Positions 11,320 through 20,910 of a stretch of 22,885 nt of DNA are shown piece by piece. Position numbers and translations under genes: made by a program. Every line of letters begins with the position of its first letter. Position 1 is the stretch's first letter. The notes under the pieces were generated by a model. The model had not been told where the DNA came from. It worked only from the letters and a program-made list of their open reading frames with translations, and ran no database searches. Source of the DNA: Elysia marginata (lineage: Eukaryota > Mollusca > Gastropoda > Plakobranchidae); NCBI GenBank assembly GCA_019649035.1, contig BMAT01010462.1, positions 52,242-75,126 of the forward strand. The letters run 5' to 3'.

Positions 11320-14300
11320 CTAAATAAAACAAGGAACAAAGATACTTGTCATTTTGTGCTTTACTATGACAAATTAAAATGAATACTTTTGCAAGCACTA
11401 ATAGAAATATCTTTAAGAACAACAATCAAAGCAGAAATTTTTAGGAACTGAGGTAGCATTTCAGTCACTAAAAAATAGGACAATAAAATTAAACAAGTTT
11501 GTGATTGCAAAAAATAAGCTTGTCTTTTAAATCATTTTTCATTAACTGTGAAGGGGATTCAGCTACCAAGATTGAATGAAGGACAGTGGGCAATATATTG
11601 ATTAAATTATTTGCAACTGAAATAATTTTCATATCTCTTTAAGGGGGGGAGGGGGGAGGGGCGACACCTAAAAGTGATTTCTACACTATCAACAGAAGCT
11701 GGTGTAAATCATTACCACCCTGTTCAGCACCTTTGAAAACGTAAAATTAAATTTGAAAATTTTATTTTTTTCATGGTTGCGATGGTTATGCGGCTAAATT
11801 GGATTTTGGGGTCCCAAAATGGCTAAATTTTAAAATATATCTTCTCCTACAATTCTCAACCAAATGATACAAAACTTGAGAAATAAATACTTGTGTACAA
11901 TTAATACAAACAAATAGAGAGCTTTTTTTATATATAATTTTTATTATAATATATTATAGAAAAATGGCAGTAACTCACTTTTGCGAAGAAAAACGCTTTG
12001 TTCTCAAAAACAAAACATAAAATTAGAAAAAAAACACTCTATTGGTTTGTGAGTCATACCAAACCCCAACATCATACTAACTTTTAGAACATTCGATCGG
12101 TTGGTTTAGGGGGAGATGGAATTTTAGTGAAAAAAAGCAAGTTTTGAGAGAGATAATCGCATTTGAAAGTTATGCAAACAAAACAATCAAAAATGTATGA
12201 TTTTTCCTCAGATAACCACCCGTAACCTGCATAATGGCCCATCCTTTCCAGTTTCCTATATCTTCACTACTTTTTCCAGCCGCATTGGGTACTATGCTCC
12301 ACCTTTGTGTCTGCTATTGTACTTTCTGAGTGCTTTTGTAAAGCCTGATATCTTACTGTTGCTCATCCATGCACGTGTGTAGAGGGAACCGTACATCTCA
12401 ATCTCTTAGAAGTTAGCATAAAACCTTTCATCTGCTAGCATTGTGACAATAAACATTAGTAAACATACAGGCTAGTGCAGTGCAAAGTTTCACTAGCAGG
12501 CCTGACTAAAAGGTTAGCTTGAACGTGATATTATTAAACTATGCCAGCGTTTGCCTGCTTTCAAGAACGGGCCTACGCCAAGCACGATGCATAATCAGTG
12601 CTCGTAATAGGCCTTCTGCGATAGTGGGTGCAACCAAAATGAAGAAATCAGATATAAAATGGTTGAAACTGAGCAAAATTAAATAGAAGTTTGAGGTATT
12701 TTCTACATATTAGGGATGAAAATCGCTATTTTCACTCACCCTGCTGCCGCAAAATATTGATTCTAGGTCGCAAAAATGCTCAAATCATTTACTTTTTGTG
12801 CTTTCTATACAGAGCTATGGGTGAAGTGTCTGAAAAACCAGTTTCCACTATTTGGTTATCCGACCCCTAAATGGTCATTCCAGGTGCCGCCCCCCGTAAC
12901 ACATACATGTGTTTTAAAATAATAGACTAAAAAAGGAGACAAAGAAACTTACTTTTCTGTCCACAAATCTAGAATGCATTTGCATGTCCTCTTCCCAATT
13001 GAGCTGCTTTTTCTCAAACACAGGCTTGGGAGTTTCCTCATCTATAAAGCAATTAAAAAAAAATTTTGTTGCTTTCAGTTAAAACAAATAAGAGAAGATA
13101 CAGGTTAACAGTAATTTATAGGATTCGTTTCTTCTTGAATCAAAAGATACTAGGAAACTTACACAACCGATTCAAGCACGCAAAAAATTCTGTGATCAGC
13201 ATTGAATGAAAAAAAAATTAAATACAGCTTTTGTTTAAGATTTCAAGCACATATTTGTAAAAAAGAAACATTTTTACAATACACAAGTTTCAAAAATAAG
13301 GATTGAATTAGTTTCAACATCAGAGAGAGAGAGAGAATCAATATGTTAATTTTGAAGATTGTTATAAGGCAGTTCATCCTTTAGGGCACATGATGGTAAA
13401 GGTGGATACTGCAAATTTTTCTAACGTGTGATCATTTGTGGTTTTAATGCTCTTATGGAGATATAGAGAATCAATTTTGTTGATGAAGTGAAATTCCACA
13501 TCTGTCTCAGTACCTCTTTCTATTCTTACTGGAACTTTGGCCAGTTTCATGGTGACAGGAGAACCAACCTGGACCCGATTCGTTAGATGCCTGTAAAAAT
13601 AAATAAAATAGAGCCACTTATATTACAACTGCATTAAAGTTTAGGGTGTTTCTTTTTCTTTTCATAAGGGGTATAGGAGGTGGAGGTACTGAAAAATGTT
13701 CTCTATCTTTTCATTCATTTACTACAGTATGACATATTTTCAACACCAATCTGGCTATTTACCCATAATATACTGCACTGCCCATTATCAGCACTTGGTC
13801 CAAGTAGGGGATAAACAAGCTATTTACCCCTTCGTGACGTAGTTTCTGTCAATCGCCATGACGTGGCAGTTTTTGATTAGAGAAGGGATTATATTTATAT
13901 TTTTAACATTGCTGAACTCCAACTATATTGTTGGGTTTCAAATAACCTTATGTTAAATGTCCCTCTTACGCAGAGCAAAACATGGCATACATTGTATGAC
14001 TAAGCGTCATAGGGAATAGCAAAACCCGCTGATTTGAGGACATACAACATATGTCTTTTCTGCATCTTGGCACAACAAATAGGACGTACAACGTACGTTA
14101 TATGTCACGAAAGGGTTAACTGCTAGAAGTGAATTCAGTGAAGACATTTTATAAATAGGCTATTACCCAGAAGAGGTTTTTTTAATATAGATTCACAACA
14201 AAACACAATACTGTGATCAAGAACTTCTATCTTAACCAGTTACTGTTATTCACATTTTTTTTAAGCTACTGATATCTTTTTCAGACACACTCAACTTTCC

Positions 14301-17300
14301 GCTTTAATTTTTCTTGTTATTCTTTGTTCAAGCTAAGGAATTGCCATGAAATTCTGATTTAGTCCTTAGGATCTTAAACTTCAACTAATTCAAATTTTAA
14401 ACAAAAAAGAAAAAAAAATGCAATAAGAGGTTTACTTAAAAGAAAGCTGAGTTCTTTATAATTTTTGTGCATTCCGATGTAGCTTTAGATATAGCGTGTA
14501 CATTCGTTCAGTTTTATAGACATTTTTTATTCAGTTTGCTGAATGCAAAACAGTTCATACCTCAATCTAGATTAGAAGTTTTGGTGCTCGCCAAAAGCCA
14601 TCAATTTTTCAAAAGTTATCATTCTGATTTCAAAGATATGTCTTCTGGTGTTTAAGAATGTTTTTAACTCAGTAAATTGAGAAGTGAAAATATCTTTTGG
14701 GTTAAACTTATGGGTTTTTTCCAAAGACTTAAATTTTAAAAACTTCAATTATCTGCAACTTTTGAGCAAAAGAAACCAGAGGACAATAAGACAAGTTATA
14801 AGGCTGCAAATAAACTTTTTACCCTCATATAATTGCAACTGAAGACAAGTCTTGAAAAAAATATACAAAAATTGAGAACTAAAATGTGACTAAACTGCAA
14901 CTTTTTGCCAAGTTCTTTAGTAAAGAATTCAATAGAGATCTACCTTTTTTAAATTGAATTTTTAACAAAAAATATAAACCTGTTTTTTATTACTGGCATA
15001 AAATGAGAGGCAAAATGTATTTGAGAGTATGATTTATTAGATTTACTGCCTATATAACTTTTATGAGTTTTAATTATTCACCATACAGGACAAACAAATA
15101 TGACCTCACATCTTAATTGGACATGCTAAAACACTTTCATCTGCCAAAAACATTTATAGCTTTCATACTTATAAGATCCTATAATAGCTTATAAACATTA
15201 AATATGAGATATATAATAAGATGCATTTCAGATACAATAATAAAAATGACACCATACTTTGAACAAACTTCACAAAAAAAGGGAAATACAGTCAGACCCG
15301 CGAAATCGGGAAACGCCAAATCGGGAATTTCTGTGAAACGGAACGGAATTTGTTTCTATCTAAAGTCATCTAGAAATCGGGAAATTTTACCCGCCTAATC
15401 GGTAAAAAAAATCTGTAAATGACTGTCATAGTGTCAATACCAAGTGTTGAGGGCATGTTTTTTGCTGTCTAGACATAGGGAAAGGGCATCACTCAGGCGT
15501 TATGAATGAATTAGCACACAGGTAATCGATAAATGTTTGCTCTGTGCTTAGGCAACGTTTAGCAAGATGCTTGGGAGGGGCGTCGAGAAGTCTAACTGCA
15601 ATGCGACAGTCTCACGGGTCAGTTCATTCCAGGTAGATATTGGTCAAGCTGTGTTTGATCTAATGGGTAATCTGGCAGATGGTAGACACGCGCGAGACAT
15701 GGTGCAAACAAAGTGGGTTTTTAAGAAAGAGCACTATTTTCTGTGTTTGTTCTTCTTTTTCTTACTCACAAACACTTTCTCTCCATCTATCTAACCCCCC
15801 CCCTCTCTCTCTCTCTCTTTCTCTTTCCACCTTACACCCATAAACACTCTTCCTTCTCTCCTCCGTCTTTTAACTTCTCTCTCTCTCTGACTATGTCTCC
15901 ATCTCTTCCTTCCCTCTCTCTCTTACTATGTCTGGCTCTCTCTCTGCCTGAGTTTTACATTTATTTCCACAAGAGTTCCAATTTTTAGTAAAAAATGCAA
16001 CGACCCGGAAAATCGGGAAAACCCGGATAATCAGGAAAAGATGCCTTATCCCGAAATTTCCCGATTAAGCGGGTGCGACTGTATAAACAAAATCAGGCGA
16101 CCGACCACAATTATCTTTTACAAAACTTTCAATAAGGAACTATGGACATTTGATAAAGAAGGCAATTATGTTATTGCAATGATATTATAACTTTTTCAAT
16201 AAAATATAGAATTATTAAAACTGGTAATTGTTTTTTTCATATTGTACCACAATGCCAGTACGTACCCATCATTCATGAAGTAAGACTGCCATGTGGTGGG
16301 AAGATCCACAGTTGAGTTGATGGTTCTTTCAACACCATACACTCTCAATTCTACATCTTCAACAGTCTGTGTGCGTTCATCTAAGCCTTTCTGCAGTAGA
16401 AAATTTATGTAGAAAATTTATGCATTTGACACATTGCCTTCATGGGTGGTATAATTTCACCAAAATACACCCATCCAAAGAACTGCAGTTAAAAATATGC
16501 TAAATGAAACTTAAGCTTTGTCTAATGGGGCTATTTTACAGGCTGCAATTTCATGTACGAAGGCATATTGAAAAGTTCTGCCTCCAACGCAATAATTTAT
16601 CGGGTTTTCAATTTAAAATCTTCTAGTTTGGCATCAATACTCTCAAACCCTTTGTCTACATGTGTGCAAAATTGCATCTGCGTATGACGTCATTTGAGCT
16701 CAAAATGTGGCGCGTCATCAAGCTTGGTGGTGTCACGCAGTCAGAGGAAAGAAAAATGGCGTCTTCCATGGATGCGCTTAAAAAAAAGGGTGTGATTGAA
16801 TTTCTGACTGCAGAAGGCTGTAGCCCTATAGAAATCTATTCTCGTATGAAACATGTTTAGATGTCAGTACTGTGAGATGATGGACACGGCATTCAAGGGA
16901 AGAGAATCCCAGTGAATCAACTGTTCATGATCAAGCCCGTACTGGTCGAACATTGTCAGCGTCAGACTCTAAGCACCCATCTTGGTTTGATCAGTTGATT
17001 CGTGAAAATCGCCGCGTCAAGCAGATTGACATTAGTATTGAAATAGGAATTTCTCAAGAAGGGGTCCACCACATCATCACAAATCTCCTAGGATACAGGA
17101 AAGTTTCTGATCGATGGGTCCCAAGAATGCTGACGCCTCAGATGAAGCTGCAAAGAGTGCAAATCTGTAGAAAACTGTTGGCAAAATTTGATGAGGATGG
17201 TGAAGACTTCCTCCGTCAAATTGTCACTGGGGATGAATCCTGGGCTCATCATTATGATCCTGAATTGAAGCAACAGTCGAAGGAGTATAGACACAAAATG

Positions 17301-20300
17301 TCACCATCTTTGAAAAAATTCAGAGTGTTTTCTTCCGCACGGCGCACGGAAGGTGCTTCTCTAGATATTTTGGAACAGTGAGGGTGTGGTTCACTCAAAA
17401 TTTTTGGAACAAGGCAACACCGTGAATTCTACGAAATATGTGAACACACTGGAGAAACTGAATGCGAGGTATCGACGGGTAAGGAGTGAGAAAGTTTCCA
17501 TCATCCATCACGACAACGCTCACCCTCACACAAGTTTGGAAACTCGCACGGCTTTAGACCGTTTAGGCCTCCGGACATTACCGCACCCGCCTTATAGCCC
17601 AGATCTTGCTCCGAGCAATTTCTTCCTTTTTCAAAAACTCAAGGATTACCTCAAGGACAACCGTTACGAGAGGGACGAAGATGTGAAGAATGCTGTTCTT
17701 TCTTGGTGTAGAGATAAGACTGCTGACTTCTTCGCTGATGGCATCCAACAGGTCGTCCGTCGGTGGCGGCTCTGTATCGAACGGGACGGTGATTATGTTG
17801 AAAAATGATATGTCACCTGGTGCTAAATAAAATGACCTTTCATTTGGTGTAAGTATCATTTGTTTGTCTTCATTATTTCCAAATTTATGGACTTGGAGGC
17901 AAAACTTATCAATATGCCCTCATATAATCACATCATGAATCAATTCCTGTCAAAGTTACTTACATAAATGACAGGGCATAGATTTGTGTCTGAATCAAAA
18001 GATATGAACTGGAGGTCATCATCCATACGTTTCTCTATCAAAAGTCTGTGCAACAAGAGATTGGACCCTGAGGAAAGTGAAACAAATTAGAAAAAATCGG
18101 ATGGAAATAGAACATTTAATAAATTTATAAAACACTTGCAGTTATTTAAGGTTCAGAATGAAATTGCAGAAAGGAAGTAATCATCATAATTCATTATTAA
18201 ATATTATATATTATATTCATTTGCTCTTCCCTTTTTCCTGTGGTTTTAGGCAATGAGTATAATTTTGTAAAGAACTATTTCAAAACTACCCAAATTGAAG
18301 ATGAAAATTATTCTTTATAGAAGATTAACGACAGTCAACACATATTTATGTATTAAATTCAAAGGTTACAGTATTTGTGCAATTCTCACCCTCTGAAACA
18401 AAGCCTCTCATTTGCTCCACAGGGATGTTTTTTGTTGTTCTTTGCACATCCTATAAATTTAAAAAAATGATAGTTCAAGTTTCAGAATGTCACTGATTGT
18501 CAAAATGTATCGCTCTTTGTTACTGTGAGAAGTCAATTTATTGTTTATTTAAACAGTCTCTGATGATAATTTATTCTGATTTGTAATAATCTTTTTTTTA
18601 AAATGGCTGTACCATGACACAGATTCAAGTAGTGTTCCTTCTTTAAAAATATCAATGGGTACTCTATAATGTTATCTATCGAAAACCTTTTATTTTAAAT
18701 GAGTAAGTTATCAATAAGGAAGTCAGGACTATATCAAGGACTTAATATGTATTAACTAATGTAAAAGTTAATTGATTCTTAATTCAGTTACTCTGGTAGC
18801 GAAGATTTTTTCAAACTGCATAGCAGAAAAAAGGTTGGATATTTTGCAGAGCCATAAATTCAATAACGTGACTCATCAAAATCAAATTAGGATATTTTTT
18901 CACTTAATGAGAACAGGAAAACTTTCTGGATATGTTCTACACACAATCATCAAAAATAGGCTATATTTCTTACAAAAGAAAACACAATGCTATATTATCT
19001 ATTATATTATAAAAAAAACATTCCAACTATGTTCAACAAGGTCATTTTTTTTTTTTTCAACTAGTAAAATACCCGCAAATTTTGAGGATTTCAGCAAAGA
19101 TACTGGAAACGGTTTAATTTTTAAGTAAATGTGAAAACTAGACATCCGATTGAATGAGACTGGTTGGAAAAAAACGATTATTATAAAAGACTCGCCAATC
19201 CAACTCAAAAGGTCCTAAACTGCCTATGTTGCTCGGCTAAATAAAGATAGCATGATAAGCCGTTAATTCTAGAAAATACATTGAACTATATAAGCCAGTT
19301 CATTTGATTAAAAAAAAGCTTAAAACTTTTGGGGGAAATAAAGAAAAGTTGGCGAGTGTAGGGATTGAACCCTTCAAATTTGCACACCTCATCTTTCACA
19401 TTATTGGCACAACACTCTAACCAACTGAGCAACCGGCGCTCTGATGATTTAGACAATCTGAAGGAAGTGATGGCGGTTGTGACTGGCTTGTAAGGGAAGA
19501 TGCAAAACCTAATAATGGCATGCTTTATAATATTTGCCATTTTGTCGACTCTCTTGGTGGTGGTATTTAGCCTATAACAAACAGTGATTAGGAGTAATTG
19601 ATACAATTCAACAAATCGAACTTTCAGTTGAACAAAATCTTGACAACTGCTTTTTTTTCATTTAAGATTAAGCTTACCAAAATGATCAATGTTTCAACTT
19701 CTGATATTCTAAAGAAAACCAAAATATAAGTGAAAATGGTGGATAGCGAGCTCTGCATTTAAAGCCTAATATTCTAAGTTATGTTTTCTTGAAGACAGGT
19801 GATTGGCTTTGATGAGCTTTCAAGAAAACCATAGCCATTTTAAACATGTCCTCTGTTGAAATGTTTTCCGTTATACAATATAGTAGCAACTTACAAACTG
19901 TAATGCCAATGAATGGTAAAATACAATTAAAAAACTAAAATTATGATTCAAAATTCTCATACCTCTCCTTGTGTAATAACTCTATTGATGGTGTAGTTAT
20001 CACTTTGTCGAACAAGGAATGTTTTTCTATCTAAAGGGCAGTTGTCAAGCTGGGATGATTGAAAAAAAGATAGTTCAAGTCAACACATGATAAAAGTAAT
20101 TTTTCCTGGATAAAAAAACCAATACCATGAAACTTTTTGTAAAAAAATCTTTGCACAAATCATAAACAAAGACGTCTATGAAATAAGTTAATTAATTTCA
20201 AGCTAAAATCTAGAGTCCTTTAGTTTCCTTTATTTAAACAGTTTCCTCCAACCAAGGATTGCATGTATTAAAGAATTTAATACACTTTAGTTTCAGCTGA

Positions 20301-20910
20301 TAGAGCCCTTGTCATTAGATGATGCCGAATTTAAAAGTCAATCCAATTGTGAACTAACTAAATCTAAAAACTGTAATGTTTTTTTTTTACAGACAATTGT
20401 AACCTCTGTGAATTCAGCTTTTCTTGCAAATATAAAGTGCAAGAATTTTTCAAATGATAAAGACTACTTTTTAAGATGTTCAAGTTAGTTTTTCTGCTCT
20501 GTGCCTTATTACTTTTTAAAACCTTTAGTATTGTTGCTTATTAAAGTCCATTTCAGAATATGAACAGACGTCATTAAACTGTGAGAACAATTTTTTTTTA
20601 TGTGCCCATGATTTTTTTCTGCGTCAGCTGGTTTGGCACTTTTGATTTGGACCCCTCGCACTGACCTTGACATATTCATGATGCTGCTGTTCCAAGGTCT
20701 CGAGGCACTTGGACACATAGCAGACGATTGACGTCCCACAGGGCACGCCATCTATTGATCCATGGCTGTTGGCGTGAATGAGAAAACATTCCAAGCCTTT
20801 GTAGCGTGTAGGCTCTACAGTCACAGTAAATTCTCCCAGCTCTTTGCCAGCATCGGATACAGTGACGAGCTGATCATCAAACATAACATACTTGAAATCT
20901 TCCTCAGGCA
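11068..20910 (-). CDS. CATIP: CATIP, ciliogenesis-associated TTC17-interacting protein (8 exons, first exon missing)
   Basis: Spliced minus-strand gene. Coding exons are 20910-20666, 20049-19963, 18450-18390, 18067-17964, 16390-16266, 13590-13514, 13041-12953 and 11319-11068, stop TGA at 11070-11068. Every intron is GT-AG and the phases join without a break: 1040 nt, 345 residues plus a split first codon. Seen along the protein: VSDAGKELGEFTV near the start, NRVITQGE, PKPVFEKKQLNWEEDM, and a C-terminal block HHPELRALLADFLQFLLLRK. These follow human CATIP block by block (recalled: VSDTGEPQGELTI, PVFEKKPLVWEEDM, RQHPEAHALISDFLLFLLLR). Known role: cytoplasmic and actin-associated; it works with TTC17 in actin polymerisation and ciliogenesis, and human variants are linked to sperm defects. 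Human CATIP has 387 residues, so about 40 N-terminal residues are absent here. The reading frame is intact, so the gene is probably functional. A weak ATTAAA lies just after the stop (11063-11058 on the minus strand); the true polyadenylation site is not clear. Confidence 0.93.
11643..12895. mobile_element. candidate non-autonomous DNA transposon with G-rich inverted ends
   Basis: Almost the whole of the CATIP intron 11320-12952 is one block bounded by a G-run at 11643-11661 and a C-run at 12887-12895. The left end reads ggggcgacacctaaaagtga; the complement of the right end reads ggggcggcacctggaatgac, so the termini share GGGGCGxCACCT and partly the next ~15 bases. TAA is present just outside each end (11640-11642 and 12897-12899), which could be a PIF/Harbinger-type 3-bp duplication. 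No transposase is visible inside; a 61-codon plus-strand frame at 12197-12382 has no recognised motif. The family assignment is a guess; that the ends are inverted repeats is seen. Confidence 0.5.
12953..13041 (-). CDS. CATIP: CATIP exon
   Basis: The acceptor is tgctttatag at 13042 and the donor AAA|gtaagt at 12952. The exon is 89 nt, phase 1 to 0. It reads KPVFEKKQLNWEEDMQMHSR and ends FVDRK, matching human RPVFEKKPLVWEEDMELYSK and FLDRK. This is the most conserved block seen and the strongest single support for the CATIP call. Confidence 0.94.
13514..13590 (-). CDS. CATIP: CATIP exon
   Basis: The acceptor is tatttttacag at 13591 and the donor AGAG|gtactg at 13513. The exon is 77 nt, phase 2 to 1. 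It reads HLTNRVQVGSPVTMKLAKVP, aligning with human [20 protein letters not shown], one of the closest stretches in the gene. Confidence 0.92.
13827..14115. mobile_element. piggyBac-like MITE
   Basis: The 289-bp element has terminal repeats CCCCTTCGTGACGTA (left) and CCCTTTCGTGACATA (complement of right end), 13 of 15 matching. It is flanked by TTTA at 13823-13826 and TTAA at 14116-14119. A CCC start with a TTAA target is the hallmark of piggyBac; here one of the two target copies has changed by one base. There is no coding capacity. Near the right end is a palindrome-rich stretch (acaacgtacgtt). It lies in the CATIP intron 13591-16265. Confidence 0.7.
15289..16081. mobile_element. pogo/Tigger-like non-autonomous DNA element (MITE)
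   Basis: The 793-bp element is flanked by TA on both sides (15287-15288 and 16082-16083). The left end reads CAGTCAGACCCGCGAAATCG; the complement of the right end reads CAGTCGCACCCGCTTAATCG, and both go on with GGAAA. Sub-terminal copies of the motif aatcgggaaa recur at both ends (15305-15385 and about 16010-16065). The CAG start, long sub-repeated ends and TA duplication fit the TcMar pogo/Tigger group. No transposase is recognisable inside; a 75-codon plus-strand frame at 15567-15794 looks like chance. The interior holds a C/CT-rich stretch. It lies in the CATIP intron 13591-16265. Confidence 0.85.
15791..15950. repeat. CT-rich low-complexity tract inside the pogo-like MITE
   Basis: A run of C followed by repeated CT and TCTCTC blocks, continuing as pyrimidine-rich DNA to about 15950. 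Reading frames that cross it are low-complexity Leu/Ser/Phe/Pro and are not genes. Confidence 0.85.
16266..16390 (-). CDS. CATIP: CATIP exon
   Basis: The acceptor is attttctactgcag at 16391 and the donor GG|gtacgt at 16265. The exon is 125 nt, 41 codons plus two bases (phase 0 to 2). It reads KGLDERTQTVEDVELRVYG, then TTWQSYFMNDG across the splice. This corresponds to the human stretch QNLGFQTIQVDHQQAEVFIV to YYLLSDG. Confidence 0.9.
16558..17922 (+). mobile_element. Tc1/mariner family DNA transposon, nearly full length, inactive
   Basis: The 1365-bp element is bounded by TA on both sides (16556-16557 and 17923-17924). Its imperfect terminal inverted repeats are about 30 bp: the left end reads cgaaggcatattgaaaag, and the complement of the right end reads tgagggcatattgataag, both continuing to tgcctccaa. 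The length, the TA target duplication and the single transposase gene are typical of mariner. It sits on the strand opposite CATIP, inside the CATIP intron 16391-17963; without it that intron would be about 208 bp. An AATAAA follows the transposase at 17826-17831. The copy is dead by its coding defects, described under the transposase. Confidence 0.95.
16756..17808 (+). pseudogene. mariner transposase pseudogene (frameshifts, stops, third catalytic residue changed)
   Basis: The start ATG at 16756 opens MASSMDALKKKG, a usual mariner start. The N-terminal helix-turn-helix region runs to about 17100, followed by WVPRML (the mariner WVPHEL-type linker motif) and the catalytic core. The first two metal-binding Asp are present: TGDESW at 17232-17234 and HHDN at 17512-17514. 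The third, 34 residues later, is Asn (APSNFFLF, codon AAT at 17617-17619) where active DD34D mariners have Asp. The frame changes near 16853-16858 and again near 17345, with added stops at 16878-16880 and 17362-17364. Full length is about 350 codons, normal for the family. It cannot give an active transposase; the same Asp to Asn change at the third position is known in human SETMAR. Confidence 0.93.
17964..18067 (-). CDS. CATIP: CATIP exon
   Basis: The acceptor is actttcctcag at 18068 and the donor TAT|gtaagt at 17963, a perfect consensus. The exon is 104 nt, phase 1 to 0. It reads SNLLLHRLLIEKRM and FISFDSDTNLCPVIY, matching human ANLVLLRVMAWRRMVP and FLTLDTEGKLCYLTY. The mariner copy 16558-17922 ends only about 40 bp downstream of this donor in transcript direction. 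Confidence 0.92.
18390..18450 (-). CDS. CATIP: CATIP exon
   Basis: The acceptor is aaatttatag at 18451 and the donor G|gtgaga at 18389. The exon is 61 nt, 20 codons plus one base (phase 0 to 1). It reads DVQRTTKNIPVEQMRGFVSE, matching human EVKTGVTSFPWSSIKGFISE position for position in length. Confidence 0.9.
18451..19962 (-). other. CATIP intron of 1512 bp
   Basis: Apart from the tRNA-Ile-like sequence at 19351-19439 it holds only AT-rich DNA. A 118-codon plus-strand frame (18772-19128) and 68- and 106-codon minus-strand frames (19208-19002, 19606-19286) lack recognisable motifs; the last one runs through the tRNA-like sequence. Confidence 0.7.
19351..19439 (-). repeat. tRNA-Ile-like sequence, tRNA-derived SINE head or tRNA pseudogene
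   Basis: The minus strand carries an intact RNA polymerase III A box (TTGCTCAGTTGGTTAGAG) and B box (GGGTTCAATCCC). Between them GTGCCAATAATGTGAAAG resembles the anticodon arm of tRNA-Ile(AAU), with AAT at the anticodon position. It is not a working tRNA: the acceptor strand GCGCCGG does not pair with the 3' end ACTCGCC, the T stem is mostly unpaired, and about 15 extra bases lie before the T arm. It lies in the CATIP intron 18451-19962, on the same strand as CATIP. A SINE head is the likelier reading if copies recur in the genome. Confidence 0.55.
19963..20049 (-). CDS. CATIP: CATIP exon
   Basis: The acceptor is tcatcccag at 20050 and the donor GAG|gtatgag at 19962. The exon is 87 nt, exactly 29 codons, phase 0 to 0. 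It reads LDNCPLDRKTFLVRQ and then TINRVITQGE, matching the human PMERKMSLLKQ and VTRSIKEGE segment in order and length. Confidence 0.9.
20666..20910 (-). CDS. CATIP: CATIP exon (first one visible)
   Basis: The acceptor reads ttgccacag at 20911 and the donor AAG|gtcagt at 20665. The exon has 245 nt: two bases of a split codon, then 81 codons, ending in phase 0. It starts CCT GAG GAA GAT TTC after the split codon and ends GAATATGTCAAG. It covers the region of human CATIP from about residue 40 to 125, including VSDAGKELGEFTV and LECFLIHANSHGS. An ATG lies in frame upstream at 20923, but it sits within the acceptor tract, and the alignment with human CATIP expects an upstream exon; I therefore treat the AG at 20911 as the boundary. 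An alternative unspliced start at that ATG (99-residue frame) is possible but less likely. Confidence 0.9.

Noticed and set aside
15743..15988. 81-codon plus-strand Leu/Ser-rich frame
   Set aside because: It translates a CT-rich tract within a MITE; low complexity, not a gene.
17088..17294. Minus-strand frames inside the mariner (17294-17088 and 17859-17578)
   Set aside because: Antisense shadows of the transposase.
18772..19128. 118-codon plus-strand frame within a CATIP intron
   Set aside because: AT-rich, no recognised motif, and inside an intron of a well-supported gene on the other strand.
19351..19439. Functional tRNA-Ile
   Set aside because: Acceptor and T stems do not pair and there is an insertion before the T arm.
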